This document shows positions 25,011 to 35,498 of a DNA stretch of 64,000 nt, one piece after another (position 1 is the stretch's first letter; every line of letters begins with the position of its first letter). Source of the stretch: Thermoplasmata archaeon (GTDB lineage Archaea; Thermoplasmatota; Thermoplasmata; Thermoplasmatales; Thermoplasmataceae); the NCBI GenBank assembly GCA_021797735.1, contig JAJZZE010000055.1, positions 1-64,000 of the forward strand, read 5' to 3'. The translations under genes were made by a program, and so were the position numbers. Under the pieces are notes generated by a model. It saw only the letters and a list, made by a program, of their open reading frames with translations, was not told the DNA's origin and did no database searches.

Positions 25011-26201
25011 TTAAATCAAATCCTCTAACTGTTCCACAAGCTCAGGATATTTTATCTGGACAGCTTTCAGTATTTCTTCAACAGATATTTCATTTATTTT
25101 AACACTGGACACAACATCAACTAATTTATCCAGGGTATCATCGGACAGTGTACCTAATTTTTCCTTTGCAAACCAGTTCCTTAAATGTTTTCTTTCAAGT
25201 CTTTCCTTTACCATTAGCTCATAACTTCTCAGCATTTCTTCTGAAAAATCGTTCGCATCTATTGCCTTTTTTGCAACCTGCGCCGCATATTTTCCTGATA
25301 TTAAGCCATTTGCTATACCACCGCCGGTTATAGGGTCTATTAATCTTGCAGCATCACCTATGACCATCAATCCAGGCAATGTCATTTTATCCCTTACCTT
25401 ATTTACCGAAACGCCACCTGTGATTTCCTGTATTATTTTACCTTTTTTGTATCCCGGATGTGAATTTATCCAGTTATCCAGGTAGTTTTTAACATCCCAG
25501 CGATCTTTCATTCTTGATATTGTTACCCCTATACCGACGTTAGCCTCATGGGGACCCTTAGGGAATACCCATAAATAACCGGCAGGTGCTATTGACCCCA
25601 GATAAAAATCTGTATAATCTTCATTTGAATCAACATTTATCATTCTGTACTCTATTGCTGATATTATATCGTTTTTTGCTAAAATTAATGACTTTAATCC
25701 AGCCCATCTTCCGAACTCACTTTCAAAGCCATCCGCTGCTATTACTATTTTAGCTTTTACATCAACTATTTCTGCATTATGCCTTATTCTGGCACCCACA
25801 ATTCTGTTTCCTTCCTTTATAATGCCAACCGCAGGTGATTTAACCCATATATCTGAGCCCTCGGATGCTGCTAAAGCTGCAACGTGTTTATCGAATTTAT
25901 CCCTTTCTATAACATATCCCACCTCATTTCCAGCATTTTCCGCAGTTAACATTATAGGGTTTCTCTCGGATGGGCCATATATTCTTGCACCCTTAACCTC
26001 AACCGATATCCAGTGTGGGTCAGGTTTTAAATCCACTTCAGGCATCCATGATTTTGAAACGCCCTCACCACATCTTACAGGTGACCCTATATCTGGCCTT
26101 TTTTCTATTAATAAAGTTTTTAAACCATATCTTGAAGCATATCTTGCTGCAGAACTCCCTGCAGGACCTGCGCCTATTACTAAAACATCATAATTTAGCA
26201 T
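25011..26201 (-). CDS. geranylgeranyl reductase (archaeal lipid saturase)
   Basis: The 396-residue flavoprotein starts at MLNYDVLVIGAGPAGSSAARY; the 18 extra codons on the track are rejected because they overlap the ferredoxin gene more. The FAD GxGxxG motif is at residues 9-14, with VRCGEGVS, the motif YLWVFPKGPHEANVGIGV, and GLMVIGDAARLIDPITGGGIANGL near residue 285. It reduces the geranylgeranyl chains of archaeal membrane lipids. The Thermoplasma homologue is structurally characterised. The start overlaps the ferredoxin stop by 14 bases, so the two are almost certainly co-expressed. Confidence 0.92.
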   Translation of the reverse strand: MLNYDVLVIGAGPAGSSAARYASRYGLKTLLIEKRPDIGSPVRCGEGVSKSWMPEVDLKPDPHWISVEVKGARIYGPSERNPIMLTAENAGNEVGYVIERDKFDKHVAALAASEGSDIWVKSPAVGIIKEGNRIVGARIRHNAEIVDVKAKIVIAADGFESEFGRWAGLKSLILAKNDIISAIEYRMINVDSNEDYTDFYLGSIAPAGYLWVFPKGPHEANVGIGVTISRMKDRWDVKNYLDNWINSHPGYKKGKIIQEITGGVSVNKVRDKMTLPGLMVIGDAARLIDPITGGGIANGLISGKYAAQVAKKAIDANDFSEEMLRSYELMVKERLERKHLRNWFAKEKLGTLSDDTLDKLVDVVSSVKINEISVEEILKAVQIKYPELVEQLEDLI

Positions 26202-26412
26202 GGAACCACTCCGCTGAAATTGCAGCTGTAGGGCATCCCACAACACAAAAACCACATTTTATGCATTTTTCTTCATTGATATCAATAACAGTCTCATCCA
26301 TAAAAATTGCATCTGTTGGGCACATACCAACACATGCACCACAGTAATTGCAGAGACTCCTATCAACATCCATCTCGCTATTGACTTTCAACTCCATAAC
26401 CATAGAAGACAC
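26188..26412 (-). CDS. 2[4Fe-4S] ferredoxin, probable electron donor to geranylgeranyl reductase
   Basis: The 74-residue protein has two complete cluster motifs: CNYCGACVGMCP near residue 21 and CIKCGFCVVGCP near residue 50. Several Mets near the N-terminus leave the exact start open. It overlaps the reductase start and so is coupled to it. In Methanosarcina acetivorans the neighbouring ferredoxin was needed for full reduction of archaeal lipids, which supports the same role here by analogy. Confidence 0.92.
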   Translation of the reverse strand: MSSMVMELKVNSEMDVDRSLCNYCGACVGMCPTDAIFMDETVIDINEEKCIKCGFCVVGCPTAAISAEWFHAKL

Positions 26413-26422
26413 ATTAATATAT

Positions 26423-27064
26423 CTATTTTTTGTTTTTTATTTCCTTACCATTTATATAATAATCACAGCATTTTGTTAATAAGCACACATCGCATTTTGG
26501 GGATACCGGCTTACATATGTTCTTTCCAAATTCCACAAATACAGGATTAAATTCTATCTGGTCTTTTACCGGTATTATCTTCTTTAGGGCTTCCTCAGTT
26601 TCATCGGGGTTTTTTGTTTTTACAAGCCCTATACGGTTTGATATTCTGAAAACATGTGTATCAACAGCTATTGCAGGTATATCATAGCCCTGTGTTAAAA
26701 CAATGTTTGCCGTTTTACTGCCAACTCCCGGTATTTTTATCAGTTCATCATGACTGTCCGGAACCTTTCCACCGTAATTATGATTTATTATTTTTGATAC
26801 CTCTATCAATCTTTTTGATTTTACATTGCTGAATCCAACGTTTTTTATTATCTTTTTTATGTCACCCGCATCCGCATTTTCAAGCCCGTACGAATCCCTG
26901 TATGTATTGTATAATGACCTTGCCGCTTCATCGGTTGTTTTATCCTTTGTTCTATGTGATAATATTGTTGTTATAAGTATCCAGAACGGGTCATTTTTGA
27001 ACTCAAAATGATGTTCGGGTGCCATTTTTTTAACCTTTTTATAAATTGTTTCAAAATCTTTCAT
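26423..27064 (-). CDS. nth: endonuclease III
   Basis: The 213-residue DNA glycosylase/AP lyase acts on oxidised pyrimidines. The helix-hairpin-helix is IPGVGSKTANIVL with the catalytic Lys, followed by the catalytic Asp in AVDTHVFRISNRIGL. The C-terminal iron-sulfur loop is CKPVSPKCDVCLLTKCC, which fits the C-x6-C-x2-C-x5-C pattern. It sits 10 bases upstream of the ferredoxin gene on the same strand. Confidence 0.95.
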   Translation of the reverse strand: MKDFETIYKKVKKMAPEHHFEFKNDPFWILITTILSHRTKDKTTDEAARSLYNTYRDSYGLENADAGDIKKIIKNVGFSNVKSKRLIEVSKIINHNYGGKVPDSHDELIKIPGVGSKTANIVLTQGYDIPAIAVDTHVFRISNRIGLVKTKNPDETEEALKKIIPVKDQIEFNPVFVEFGKNICKPVSPKCDVCLLTKCCDYYINGKEIKNKK

Positions 27065-27166
27065 TTAATGGCAATTATAATACCGTTAATATTTTTTTAG
27101 AATTTAATATTATACATCAATCATTATTTAACAATATTTAAATCGGTATTTTGTAATCATGGTATT

Positions 27167-28099
27167 ATGGATACATATGCATTCAAATTAAGATTTATAA
27201 CTGTACTGGTGGGGATGGCAATAGCATTGATATTTGCCTTTGTTGTAGCCGGTGTTCTTGTTTATCTGTATGGAATAACAGTAACATCATCATTAATTTA
27301 CATGTTATTAATTATAATGCTCTTCATTGATATGGCTCAGTGGTTATTAAGCCCCTATCTGGTCGGGTTAACGTTTAAATTAAAAAAAGCAGGGGAGTCG
27401 GAATACCCCGAACTGTTTGATATTGTAAGGGAAGCATGCAATTACAATAATATACACAAAATCCCGGAAATATATGTAGCATTGAACGGATCACCGAATG
27501 CATTTGCCTACGGTTCTCCATTAACCGGAAAAAGAATAGCATTTACGAAGAGCATATTAAACACGTTAAACCATGATGAACTGTTGGCGGTAACAGGCCA
27601 CGAAATTGGCCACATCAGACATCACGACATGGAATTACTGATGGCTATAGGCCTGATACCCACATTAATATTCTATATGGCTTATGGAACCCTATTTTCC
27701 AGTTTTGGATCAAGAAAAAGTGGGAATTTCCTTTTAATTGCGGTGTTATTATTTGCACTGAGTTTTGTATTTAACATAATGATTTTAGGTGTAAATAGAA
27801 TAAGGGAATCATATGCTGATGTGAATTCTGCAAAGACGGTGCCCGGCGGTGCATACAATCTGCAGAGAAGCCTGGCAAAATTAACAAAAAACACACAAAA
27901 TTATGGGAGAAATAAAAAACGTTCAATAAATGATATGTTAATGTTTTCAGATAATAATTTTAAAACAGATTTCTTTGATGATATAGATGACACTATAGAA
28001 AAATTAAAGGCAATGAAAGCACCGAGATCATTATTTTCAGACCATCCACATCCCGCAAAAAGAATTCAAAATCTCGAAAAGTATAAAAATAATTTTTAA
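27167..28099 (+). CDS. htpX: HtpX-family membrane zinc protease
   Basis: The 310-residue M48 peptidase has two N-terminal membrane helices (residues 10-35 and 40-65), the zinc motif GHEIGHIRHHD near residue 145, two further helices, and the third zinc ligand Glu in RESYADVNSAK near residue 214. A C-terminal DHPHPAKRIQNL is also family-typical. It degrades damaged membrane proteins. It converges with carB and overlaps it by four bases. Confidence 0.93.
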   Translation: MDTYAFKLRFITVLVGMAIALIFAFVVAGVLVYLYGITVTSSLIYMLLIIMLFIDMAQWLLSPYLVGLTFKLKKAGESEYPELFDIVREACNYNNIHKIPEIYVALNGSPNAFAYGSPLTGKRIAFTKSILNTLNHDELLAVTGHEIGHIRHHDMELLMAIGLIPTLIFYMAYGTLFSSFGSRKSGNFLLIAVLLFALSFVFNIMILGVNRIRESYADVNSAKTVPGGAYNLQRSLAKLTKNTQNYGRNKKRSINDMLMFSDNNFKTDFFDDIDDTIEKLKAMKAPRSLFSDHPHPAKRIQNLEKYKNNF

Positions 28100-31000
28100 T
28101 AATATTCCGCTAATTCCCTGTATTCAATTTTATTATCTGATAGTATAGAATCTATTAATTTTTCTGCAAATTTTATATTTGTTATAACAGGTATGTCCAT
28201 CTTTATTCCCAGTTCCCTTATTGCAAACCCATCTCTCATGGAACCGTATGTTTCTGACGGTGTATTTATTATTAATGATATATTATTATTTTTTATTGCT
28301 TCTATAAGTCCCGGTGACCTCATATCCTTTATTCTGTACACCGTAATATTTTCTATTTTACTATCATTTAATTTCTTCGATGTTCCCGGGGTTGCATATA
28401 TTTTTATACCGTTTTTATTTAATTCCATGGCTATTTTTATTGCTATATCCTTATCACTGTCATTAACTGTAATTATAACGGATTCTAATTTAAAGTTCCT
28501 CTTCATAATTTTTATAACCTTTGACATAGATTCATTAAATGTCTTGCCACAGCACATTGCTTCACCGGTCGATTTCATTTCTGGCCCAAGTATAACATCA
28601 AGGTCTTTAAATCTCTTAAATGGAAATACAGGCACCTTTATGAAATGGGATTTCGGGATTATGTATTTTTCATCTATGTCATTTCCAAAAATAGCCTTTA
28701 TTCCCGCTTCTACCCAGTTGATATCGGTTGCCTTTGAAACAAATGGTATCGATCTGGAGGACCTGGAATTTAATTCTATAATATATATATCATCATTTTT
28801 TATTGCAATCTGTAAATTTGACAATCCTATTAGATTAAAATTACTCCTCATTTTTTCTACTATCTTTTCTATTTCAACCGTTTTCTTATTATCAATTGCA
28901 TCTGGTCCTAAAACCATTGTAGCATCCCCAGAATGTGTCCCCGCTTCCTCTATGTGAACAGATATTCCACATAGTACCGATTTGTTCTTATCTGAAACAA
29001 AATCAACATCTATTTCTGTTGCTTCCTGCAGGTATTCACTTATTAAAATTGGGTATCCGGGCCTTTCCGTAAATAATTCCTTAACCCTTTTTGATAATAT
29101 ATCATAATCATATATTATATCCATTGCCCTTCCGCCTATTATGAAACTTGACCTTATGATTACCGGCAATTTTATTTTAATAATTTTTTCCTCCATGTCA
29201 TTTAAATTATTTATTTCAATAAAGTTTGGCTGTTTAATATTTAATTCTCTCAATTTCCTTGAAAATATTGTTCTCTCCTCTATTTTATATATATCCTCCG
29301 GTTTTGTTCCAAGGATTATGTTATTAAATAACTCATTTAAATCCTTAGCCATGTTCTGTCCGGTCTGCCCGGAGAACTGTATTATTATTCCATCTGGATT
29401 TTCTCTTTTTATTATGTTGGATATATGTTCCAGGGTTATCGGTTCAAAATATAAAATATCAGAAACATCAAAATCCGTTGAAACGGTTTCTGGATTGCTG
29501 TTAACCATTATTGATGTATAGCCGAGTTTTTTCAATGCGATAATAGATTTCACCGCACCGTAATCAAATTCAACTCCCTGTGAAATTCTGTTTGGGCCGG
29601 ATCCTATAATTATTATTTTCCTGCTATCTTTTACCTTTAAATCACTGTATACATCGTAACATGAATATAAATACGGTGTATCGGAATTAAATTCTGCAGA
29701 ACATGTGTCTATATTTTTATAAGCCGGCAAAATATTGTTTTTGAACCTGTATTTTATTATATCCCGAATATCTATTTTTGCATAATATGATACTGTTTCA
29801 TCCGAAATTCCCAGAATTTTCAGTTCCCTGATATTATCTATACTGTTTATCTCTATGTTTTTTATTGCGTTTACAATATTATTCATTTTATTTACAAAGA
29901 AATCATCATATCCAGTTTTTTCACATATAATATTTATATCAATATCCTGGAACAGTGCCTCAAAAATGGCAAATATTCTCTGATCCGTTGACCCTTCCAG
30001 CAGTTCCATAGTTTCATCCTTATTTGTAAACAATCTCAGTGTTTTTGAATTTTTAATATCTAAAGACGATATTGATTTTAATAGGGCCTCTTCAAAGATC
30101 CTGCCGATTCCCATTGCCTCACCTATTGATTTCATCTCTATGCCTATATTTCTTTTTACAGAAAATTTATCAAATGGCCACCTGGGTATTTTTACCGTTA
30201 TATAATCCAGTGAGGGCTCAAAAGCGGCATATGTATTTTTTGTAATGGGATTTTTTATTTCATTTAAATTATACCCCATAGCTATTTTTGTTGAAATTCT
30301 TGCAATTGGATATCCGGAGGCCTTTGATGCCAGGGCAGATGACCTTGAAGTTCTGGGATTTACCTCTACAACATAATATTCGTTTGTTTTCTGATTCAGT
30401 GCAAACTGTATATTGCATGAACCAACAACCCCAATTTCGCTTACTATATGTATTGCGGATGTCCTTAATTTCTGGTAATCGTCATTGCTCAGGGTCAGTG
30501 ATGGTGTAACAACTATGCTTTCACCGGTATGTACTCCCATAGGATCAAGGTTTTCCATGTTGCATATTGATATACAGTTGCCATTGTTATCCCTCATCAT
30601 TTCATATTCTATCTCCTTTAATCCCAGCAATGATTCATCAAGTTCTATGTCATAATCCTTTATTGAGAAATATTCATTGCAGTATTTTAATAATTCATTT
30701 TTATCATTTATTACTGTGCCCCCTGATCCTCCCAGGGAAAAGCCTGTTCTCAATATTAATGGGTACCTTTTAATTTTTCCTATCTCATCCATATAGTTAT
30801 CTTTTTTTAATGTATATGAATCTATTATCGGCTCATTTATTTTTTTCATAAGGTTAAAGAATTTATTTCTATCCTCTGCAATTTCAATAGAACTAACAGG
30901 AGTGCCGAGAACCTTAATATTATACATTGATAAAATTCCAAGTTTACCGAGTAATATAACCAGATTTAAACCTACCTGCCCACCGGTTGATGGCAGTATT

Positions 31001-31257
31001 GAATCTATTTTTTCTTTCCTTATTATCTCTATTACCGTATCCGGCTCTATGGGCTCTATATATATTTTATCTGCTATTTCCTTATCTGTCTGTATTGTTG
31101 CAGGATTCGAATTTAATAAAACTGTTTTTATTCCCTCTTCCTTTAATGCCAGGCATGCCTGTGATCCTGAATAATCAAATTCCGCTGCCTGTCCTATAAC
31201 TATTGGTCCTGAACCTATTACCAGAGTACATTTGAGAGACTTAATCATTTTTAGCAC
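28096..31257 (-). CDS. carB: carbamoyl-phosphate synthase large subunit
   Basis: The 1053-residue protein has the two ATP-grasp halves of CarB. Each half opens with a similar motif: VIGSGPIVIGQAAEFDYSGSQA near residue 13 and IGSGPNRISQGVEFDYG near residue 550. A C-terminal MGS-like regulatory domain follows (KIYATPGTSKKLND). The VNPRTSRSSALASKA and LNSRSSRSIPFVSKA metal-binding segments are present in the two halves. It makes carbamoyl phosphate for pyrimidines and arginine. The start overlaps the carA stop by 17 bases. Confidence 0.96.
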   Translation of the reverse strand: MLKMIKSLKCTLVIGSGPIVIGQAAEFDYSGSQACLALKEEGIKTVLLNSNPATIQTDKEIADKIYIEPIEPDTVIEIIRKEKIDSILPSTGGQVGLNLVILLGKLGILSMYNIKVLGTPVSSIEIAEDRNKFFNLMKKINEPIIDSYTLKKDNYMDEIGKIKRYPLILRTGFSLGGSGGTVINDKNELLKYCNEYFSIKDYDIELDESLLGLKEIEYEMMRDNNGNCISICNMENLDPMGVHTGESIVVTPSLTLSNDDYQKLRTSAIHIVSEIGVVGSCNIQFALNQKTNEYYVVEVNPRTSRSSALASKASGYPIARISTKIAMGYNLNEIKNPITKNTYAAFEPSLDYITVKIPRWPFDKFSVKRNIGIEMKSIGEAMGIGRIFEEALLKSISSLDIKNSKTLRLFTNKDETMELLEGSTDQRIFAIFEALFQDIDINIICEKTGYDDFFVNKMNNIVNAIKNIEINSIDNIRELKILGISDETVSYYAKIDIRDIIKYRFKNNILPAYKNIDTCSAEFNSDTPYLYSCYDVYSDLKVKDSRKIIIIGSGPNRISQGVEFDYGAVKSIIALKKLGYTSIMVNSNPETVSTDFDVSDILYFEPITLEHISNIIKRENPDGIIIQFSGQTGQNMAKDLNELFNNIILGTKPEDIYKIEERTIFSRKLRELNIKQPNFIEINNLNDMEEKIIKIKLPVIIRSSFIIGGRAMDIIYDYDILSKRVKELFTERPGYPILISEYLQEATEIDVDFVSDKNKSVLCGISVHIEEAGTHSGDATMVLGPDAIDNKKTVEIEKIVEKMRSNFNLIGLSNLQIAIKNDDIYIIELNSRSSRSIPFVSKATDINWVEAGIKAIFGNDIDEKYIIPKSHFIKVPVFPFKRFKDLDVILGPEMKSTGEAMCCGKTFNESMSKVIKIMKRNFKLESVIITVNDSDKDIAIKIAMELNKNGIKIYATPGTSKKLNDSKIENITVYRIKDMRSPGLIEAIKNNNISLIINTPSETYGSMRDGFAIRELGIKMDIPVITNIKFAEKLIDSILSDNKIEYRELAEYY

Positions 31258-32296
31258 CTATTGTATTTTTTATTTTTTCAAAAAACCAGTTCCCATCATA
31301 GGGCCCCGGATGTGCCTCGGGATGGAACTGTACAGAATATACCGGCAACTCCCTGTGCTCTATCATTTCAACAGTATTGTCGTTTATATCAGAGCCAGTT
31401 ATCCTTAAATCTGTATTCTTTAACGAATCCCTGTTTATTGCATAGCCATGGTTATGTGATGTTATGTATATTTTATTATCATTTATAACAGCATGGTTAA
31501 CTCCTCTGTGGCCGAATTTCATTTTTTCGGTACTGCCATTAAATGACAGTGCTATTAATTGATTTCCAAGGCATACACCCATAACTGGCACCTCATTATA
31601 TTTCTCCCTTATAAACTCCCTTATATTTTTCAGTGATTCATGGGACGGGTCTCCGGGGCCATTCGGAATAAATATGGCATCATATTTAAATTTTATATTA
31701 AAAAGGTCATAATTATACGGAACTATGTGCAACGACGCTATTTCACCTAACTTATTTATTAAACTGTTTTTTGTTCCAACATCGATAAACAGTATATTTT
31801 TTCTGTTTCCAGAATCATAATACTGGTAATTTTTCCTCGACACTGACCCAACTAAATTTTTATCATAGGGGTTGTTAAATTTATCCGGCATTTCATTTTT
31901 ATTTGATATAACCGCCCTTAAAACACCATTTTCCCTTATCTTCTCCACCAGAAATCTTGTATCCACACCATCTATTGCCGGTATTTTATTATTCTTTAAA
32001 AACTCATTAAAATCCCTGCCCGATTCACCACCATAAAAAATATTATGTGCATCCTTTGTTATCAGGCCTGATATTTGAATTTTATTTGATTCCATATTTT
32101 CATAGCTTAATGGGTAATTTGCAATTTCCGGGAATGCAAAAATGAGTATCTCTCCTGCATATGATGGGTCGGTTATTGTTTCAATATAACCAGACATCGA
32201 TGTGGTGAAAACGAGCTCTCCCTCTGTTTCCCCACCATAGCCGTAACCTTTGCCCCTAATTACCGTTCCGTCTTCAAGAATTAAGTATTTTTCCAT
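31241..32296 (-). CDS. carA: carbamoyl-phosphate synthase small subunit
   Basis: The 351-residue glutaminase subunit has an N-terminal CarA domain (LEDGTVIRGKGYGYGGETEGELVFTTSMSGY) and a class I amidotransferase domain with FIPNGPGDPS, the nucleophile Cys in VMGVCLGNQL and the His/Glu pair in SVQFHPEAHPGP. It is the first gene of the carAB operon. It is divergent, with a 161-base AT-rich gap, from the gene at 32458. Confidence 0.96.
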   Translation of the reverse strand: MEKYLILEDGTVIRGKGYGYGGETEGELVFTTSMSGYIETITDPSYAGEILIFAFPEIANYPLSYENMESNKIQISGLITKDAHNIFYGGESGRDFNEFLKNNKIPAIDGVDTRFLVEKIRENGVLRAVISNKNEMPDKFNNPYDKNLVGSVSRKNYQYYDSGNRKNILFIDVGTKNSLINKLGEIASLHIVPYNYDLFNIKFKYDAIFIPNGPGDPSHESLKNIREFIREKYNEVPVMGVCLGNQLIALSFNGSTEKMKFGHRGVNHAVINDNKIYITSHNHGYAINRDSLKNTDLRITGSDINDNTVEMIEHRELPVYSVQFHPEAHPGPYDGNWFFEKIKNTIGAKND

Positions 32297-32457
32297 TTAA
32301 ATCTTAAAAAAGTTAATTTCTACTTTACTTATATTATTTTCTGTTATTTTTATTATCGATATTATAAAATATATTATTTATCTCATTTATATTATTTATT
32401 TTTATTCTAATGTTAACAAAAACATTACATTAATAAATTACTTATCTATTACTAACT

Positions 32458-33117
32458 ATGAAAATAATAGCAGCACCCGGACCTGTGTGTTATCCTATGG
32501 TAGCGGCACAGATGGTAAGGGATGATCTGGATATTGAGTTTAAAAAGGAAGGGAAGGCAGATGTAGTTCTTGATTCTACAGTTTCTTTAATGAAAAGAGA
32601 ACTACCATTGAATTATGTAACAATTGAGAATCTATCAAGGGTTGCACCAAAACTTGGATATAAAATTGGAATGACAAGGAAAGGTGGTGCGGCAGATATA
32701 CTGTTCAGGGCGCTTGTAGACCAGACACATCAGAGCGTTGATATAAAATATTACGAAAGCATGGGTGACCTCATGAACGCCATGAATAAAAACGAAGTTG
32801 ATACAGTTGTTGTACCTGCGATGGATAATTCTGGTGTAAGCATAGAAGAATACTTCAAGAAAAACAGTATTTATATCCCGGGCAGTTGTGGTGCAGCAGT
32901 GTATGACCATGAAAAGGAATTTGTAGAGGCATATAACCAGGGAATAAAACTGTTTAAGGAAAAACCGGAGGAGACAGCAAAATTTGTTGTTTCAAAGCTA
33001 CCGATGCAATTCCCTGTAGAATTTATAATAAACACAATGAAAAACTCGGACCTTAATGTACACAAACCCGAAAACTATGACAGATTCAAGGAACTTGTAG
33101 AAAAATATTCAAAATAA
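32458..33117 (+). CDS. substrate-binding-like protein of unknown function (DUF3834-type)
   Basis: The 219-residue protein has no signal peptide or membrane helix. It has alternating alpha/beta segments, including IIAAPGPVCYPMVAAQMVRDD, RKGGAADILFRALVDQTHQSVDI and VVPAMDNSGVSIEEYF. The pattern is reminiscent of the periplasmic binding protein fold, but a cytoplasmic location is indicated. I believe it belongs to the archaeal DUF3834 family, tentatively. Codon use and base composition are more regular than in its neighbours, suggesting a well-expressed gene. No function is assigned. Confidence 0.65.
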   Translation: MKIIAAPGPVCYPMVAAQMVRDDLDIEFKKEGKADVVLDSTVSLMKRELPLNYVTIENLSRVAPKLGYKIGMTRKGGAADILFRALVDQTHQSVDIKYYESMGDLMNAMNKNEVDTVVVPAMDNSGVSIEEYFKKNSIYIPGSCGAAVYDHEKEFVEAYNQGIKLFKEKPEETAKFVVSKLPMQFPVEFIINTMKNSDLNVHKPENYDRFKELVEKYSK

Positions 33118-33204
33118 TAATTTTTAATTTAAACTAAACTCTATAAAATTATTTATTTTACTGGATAGACCATGCATTGTGTTAGGAGTCCATGCCCATA
33201 TAAA

Positions 33205-33226
33205 CTGTAAACACTTAAATTTACAG
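33205..33226. other. short inverted repeat in the 33118-33387 intergenic region
   Basis: CTGTAAA at 33205-33211 pairs with TTTACAG at 33220-33226 across an eight-base loop. It lies between the DUF3834-type gene and the ACT-domain gene. It could be an operator or an RNA hairpin. Nothing else is recognised in the 270-base gap. Confidence 0.35.
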
Positions 33227-33387
33227 TATTTCTGGGGCAAAAATGTGTGTTATGTAAATCTGATAATACAATAATTTACCGGATCTTAGAATAATACGGT
33301 ATTTTTATCTATTTTGCTGGATAAAAAATAATGGAAGAAAACTGGCATGGAATATTAGTGCAAGTTTATTATATACGATTGTTATAT

Positions 33388-33906
33388 ATGGATATGTGGG
33401 ACTATATAAACACTGCATTTGACAGCTATCCTGCTGAGAAAATGGTCATACAGAAATTAATCAGTGTCGGACTCTCTGTCAAGATTATTGGTGATGAAAC
33501 CAAAATTTTTTGTGATGAAATAGAGGTAAAGCCAAATTCAATAGCCAGGGCATATAAGGTAGATAGGAGGGTTGTTGTAAATATGCTGGCAAGAATAATT
33601 AAAGATAAAAAATTATACGATTTCTTTTATAATTTAAAACCAGTCTCCAATTTCGAAGGTGCGGGTTCAAAAATAGGTTTCGGTGTTATAGAAATAATAC
33701 CGGATGATGCAAATAAACCCGGCATAATTTCCGGAGTAATGTCAGTACTCTCATCAAATGGGATAAATGTAAGGCAGGTCATAACCGATGACCCCGAGAT
33801 TCTTGATAATCCAAAGGCTATTATAGTAACATCAATACCAGTTTCAGGCAATATTTTAAGTAATATTAAAAAGGTTAATGGTGTAAAAGGTGTTTTATTG
33901 CTATGA
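33388..33906 (+). CDS. ACT-domain predicted regulator of amino acid metabolism
   Basis: The 172-residue protein starts at the ATG at 33388 (or 33394). The 19 upstream track codons overlap a TATA-like stretch and are unlikely to be coding, so the message may be nearly leaderless. The N-terminal half has a degenerate helix-turn-helix (VKPNSIARAYKVDRRVVVNMLARI). The C-terminal half is an ACT domain (NKPGIISGVMSVLSSNGINVRQVITDDP). This is the COG2150-type archaeal regulator. The amino acid sensed is unknown. It abuts convergent purK. Confidence 0.8.
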   Translation: MDMWDYINTAFDSYPAEKMVIQKLISVGLSVKIIGDETKIFCDEIEVKPNSIARAYKVDRRVVVNMLARIIKDKKLYDFFYNLKPVSNFEGAGSKIGFGVIEIIPDDANKPGIISGVMSVLSSNGINVRQVITDDPEILDNPKAIIVTSIPVSGNILSNIKKVNGVKGVLLL

Positions 33907-34989
33907 TTATATATAATTATCTAACCCATTTTCATAAACAATATTAATTAATTCATTTATTTTTTTCTGTATATTATCGTAGCAATCATCGTATATATTA
34001 ATGTGCCCCATTTTTCTTTTACGCCTTACCTCGGATTTATGGTACCAGTATATATCAGTTTTATTATCTATTATTTTATTGATTTTACCGTTTATATCCG
34101 TTCCAATAATATTTAAAATTCCAGAGGGCTTAAATAAAACAGGCTTAACTATTTTTAAATTCATTACGGATCTTACATGCTCTTCAAACTGTGATATTGA
34201 TGAACCGGATAATGTATGGTGTCCTGTATTATGAACCCTTGGTGAATATTCGTTTATTATAACATTATCATTTACAGCATAAAATTCTATTCCCATGACA
34301 CCTATGTAATTTAATTTATTCATAAGCGTTTTTGCTATATTAATCATTTTACTGCTTATATTATTATTTTTTACCGGTGCTATATTATATATCAATATCC
34401 CATTTTTATTATAATTGAATGAGGGGTCAAAAAATTCAAAGTCTTTATTTTCATTTCTGACTGCTATTATAGAAGCTTCATAATCATAATCTATGAATTT
34501 TTCTATCACATACGGTATATTATCATGACCTATGTATTTAGTATTCTTATCTATAAAATACTGGTTTTTGCCATCATAGCCACCATGTCTTGATTTAATT
34601 ACACCCTTTCCAAAGGACTGTGCAATATCAAAGGCTTTTTTATAATTATCGGCAATTTCATATTCAGCAACAGGCAGGTTGTTATTCCTCAAAAAATCCT
34701 TTTCCAGCAATCTATCTTTTTTTAAATTTACACTTTTTATATCGGGCCTTAACTTATTCTTTTCTCCGGCATATTTTAAAACCGTTTCATCCACCTGTTC
34801 AAATTCAAAGGTAACATAATCGCATGAATTAACAAAGGTTTTGTAATCATTTAAATAAAAAAATTTATCGGCTATATATCCTGCAGGACCCTTATTTTCA
34901 TCTATAACATAAAATTCCATTGGATACTTTCTCATAGTATTTATCATCATATAGCCCAGCTGGCCGGAGCCAATAATGCCAAGAATCAT
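33907..34989 (-). CDS. purK: 5-(carboxyamino)imidazole ribonucleotide synthase
   Basis: The 360-residue ATP-grasp enzyme carboxylates AIR to N5-CAIR using ATP and bicarbonate. It starts with the dinucleotide-like [12 protein letters not shown] and has FEFEQVD near residue 60, [13 protein letters not shown] near 135, and the metal/ATP motif [15 protein letters not shown] near 250. Its start overlaps the purE stop by four bases. Together PurK and PurE form the two-step route from AIR to CAIR. Confidence 0.94.
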   Translation of the reverse strand: MILGIIGSGQLGYMMINTMRKYPMEFYVIDENKGPAGYIADKFFYLNDYKTFVNSCDYVTFEFEQVDETVLKYAGEKNKLRPDIKSVNLKKDRLLEKDFLRNNNLPVAEYEIADNYKKAFDIAQSFGKGVIKSRHGGYDGKNQYFIDKNTKYIGHDNIPYVIEKFIDYDYEASIIAVRNENKDFEFFDPSFNYNKNGILIYNIAPVKNNNISSKMINIAKTLMNKLNYIGVMGIEFYAVNDNVIINEYSPRVHNTGHHTLSGSSISQFEEHVRSVMNLKIVKPVLFKPSGILNIIGTDINGKINKIIDNKTDIYWYHKSEVRRKRKMGHINIYDDCYDNIQKKINELINIVYENGLDNYI

Positions 34990-35453
34990 AATTTTTCACC
35001 CAGAACCTTATCTTTTTGCTTTTCCATATAATCTTCCATTAAAATTCTTAATTTATCATATTTTACTGAAAGTATTCTTACTGCAAGCAGGGCTGCGTTT
35101 CTGGAGCCATTTATAGCCACTGTTGCCACCGGAATACCGGAAGGCATCTGAACTATTGATAATAAAGAATCCAGTCCATTTAAGGCCCTAGATTGAACAG
35201 GAACACCTATAACGGGCAATGAGGTCATTGATGCAACCATTCCGGGCAAATGTGCGGCTCCACCGGCACCGGCAATTATCACCTCTATATTATTCTTTAC
35301 CGCAGTTTTTGCGTATTCCAGCATGAATTCCGGCGTTCTATGTGCAGAAACAATTCTGGCATCAACCTCTATTCCAAACTCCTTCAATGTGTCTATCGCA
35401 TCTTTCATAGAATTAAAATCTGAGGAACTACCCATTATAACAGCTACTTTCAT
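34986..35453 (-). CDS. purE: N5-carboxyaminoimidazole ribonucleotide mutase
   Basis: The 155-residue class I PurE has [17 protein letters not shown] at the start, the catalytic His region VSAHRTPE near residue 40, and the [25 protein letters not shown] loop near 70. The start at 35453 (ATG) is preferred over the GTG two codons upstream. It is upstream of and coupled to purK. PheS lies 46 bases upstream on the same strand. Confidence 0.95.
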   Translation of the reverse strand: MKVAVIMGSSSDFNSMKDAIDTLKEFGIEVDARIVSAHRTPEFMLEYAKTAVKNNIEVIIAGAGGAAHLPGMVASMTSLPVIGVPVQSRALNGLDSLLSIVQMPSGIPVATVAINGSRNAALLAVRILSVKYDKLRILMEDYMEKQKDKVLGEKL

Positions 35454-35498
35454 AAACACATATTAAATTATTATTAATAAAATTTAATCATTCTGCAT

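Noticed and set aside
28193-31199. Several plus-strand ORFs across carB
   Set aside because: Shadows of carB; no independent motif or ribosome binding site.
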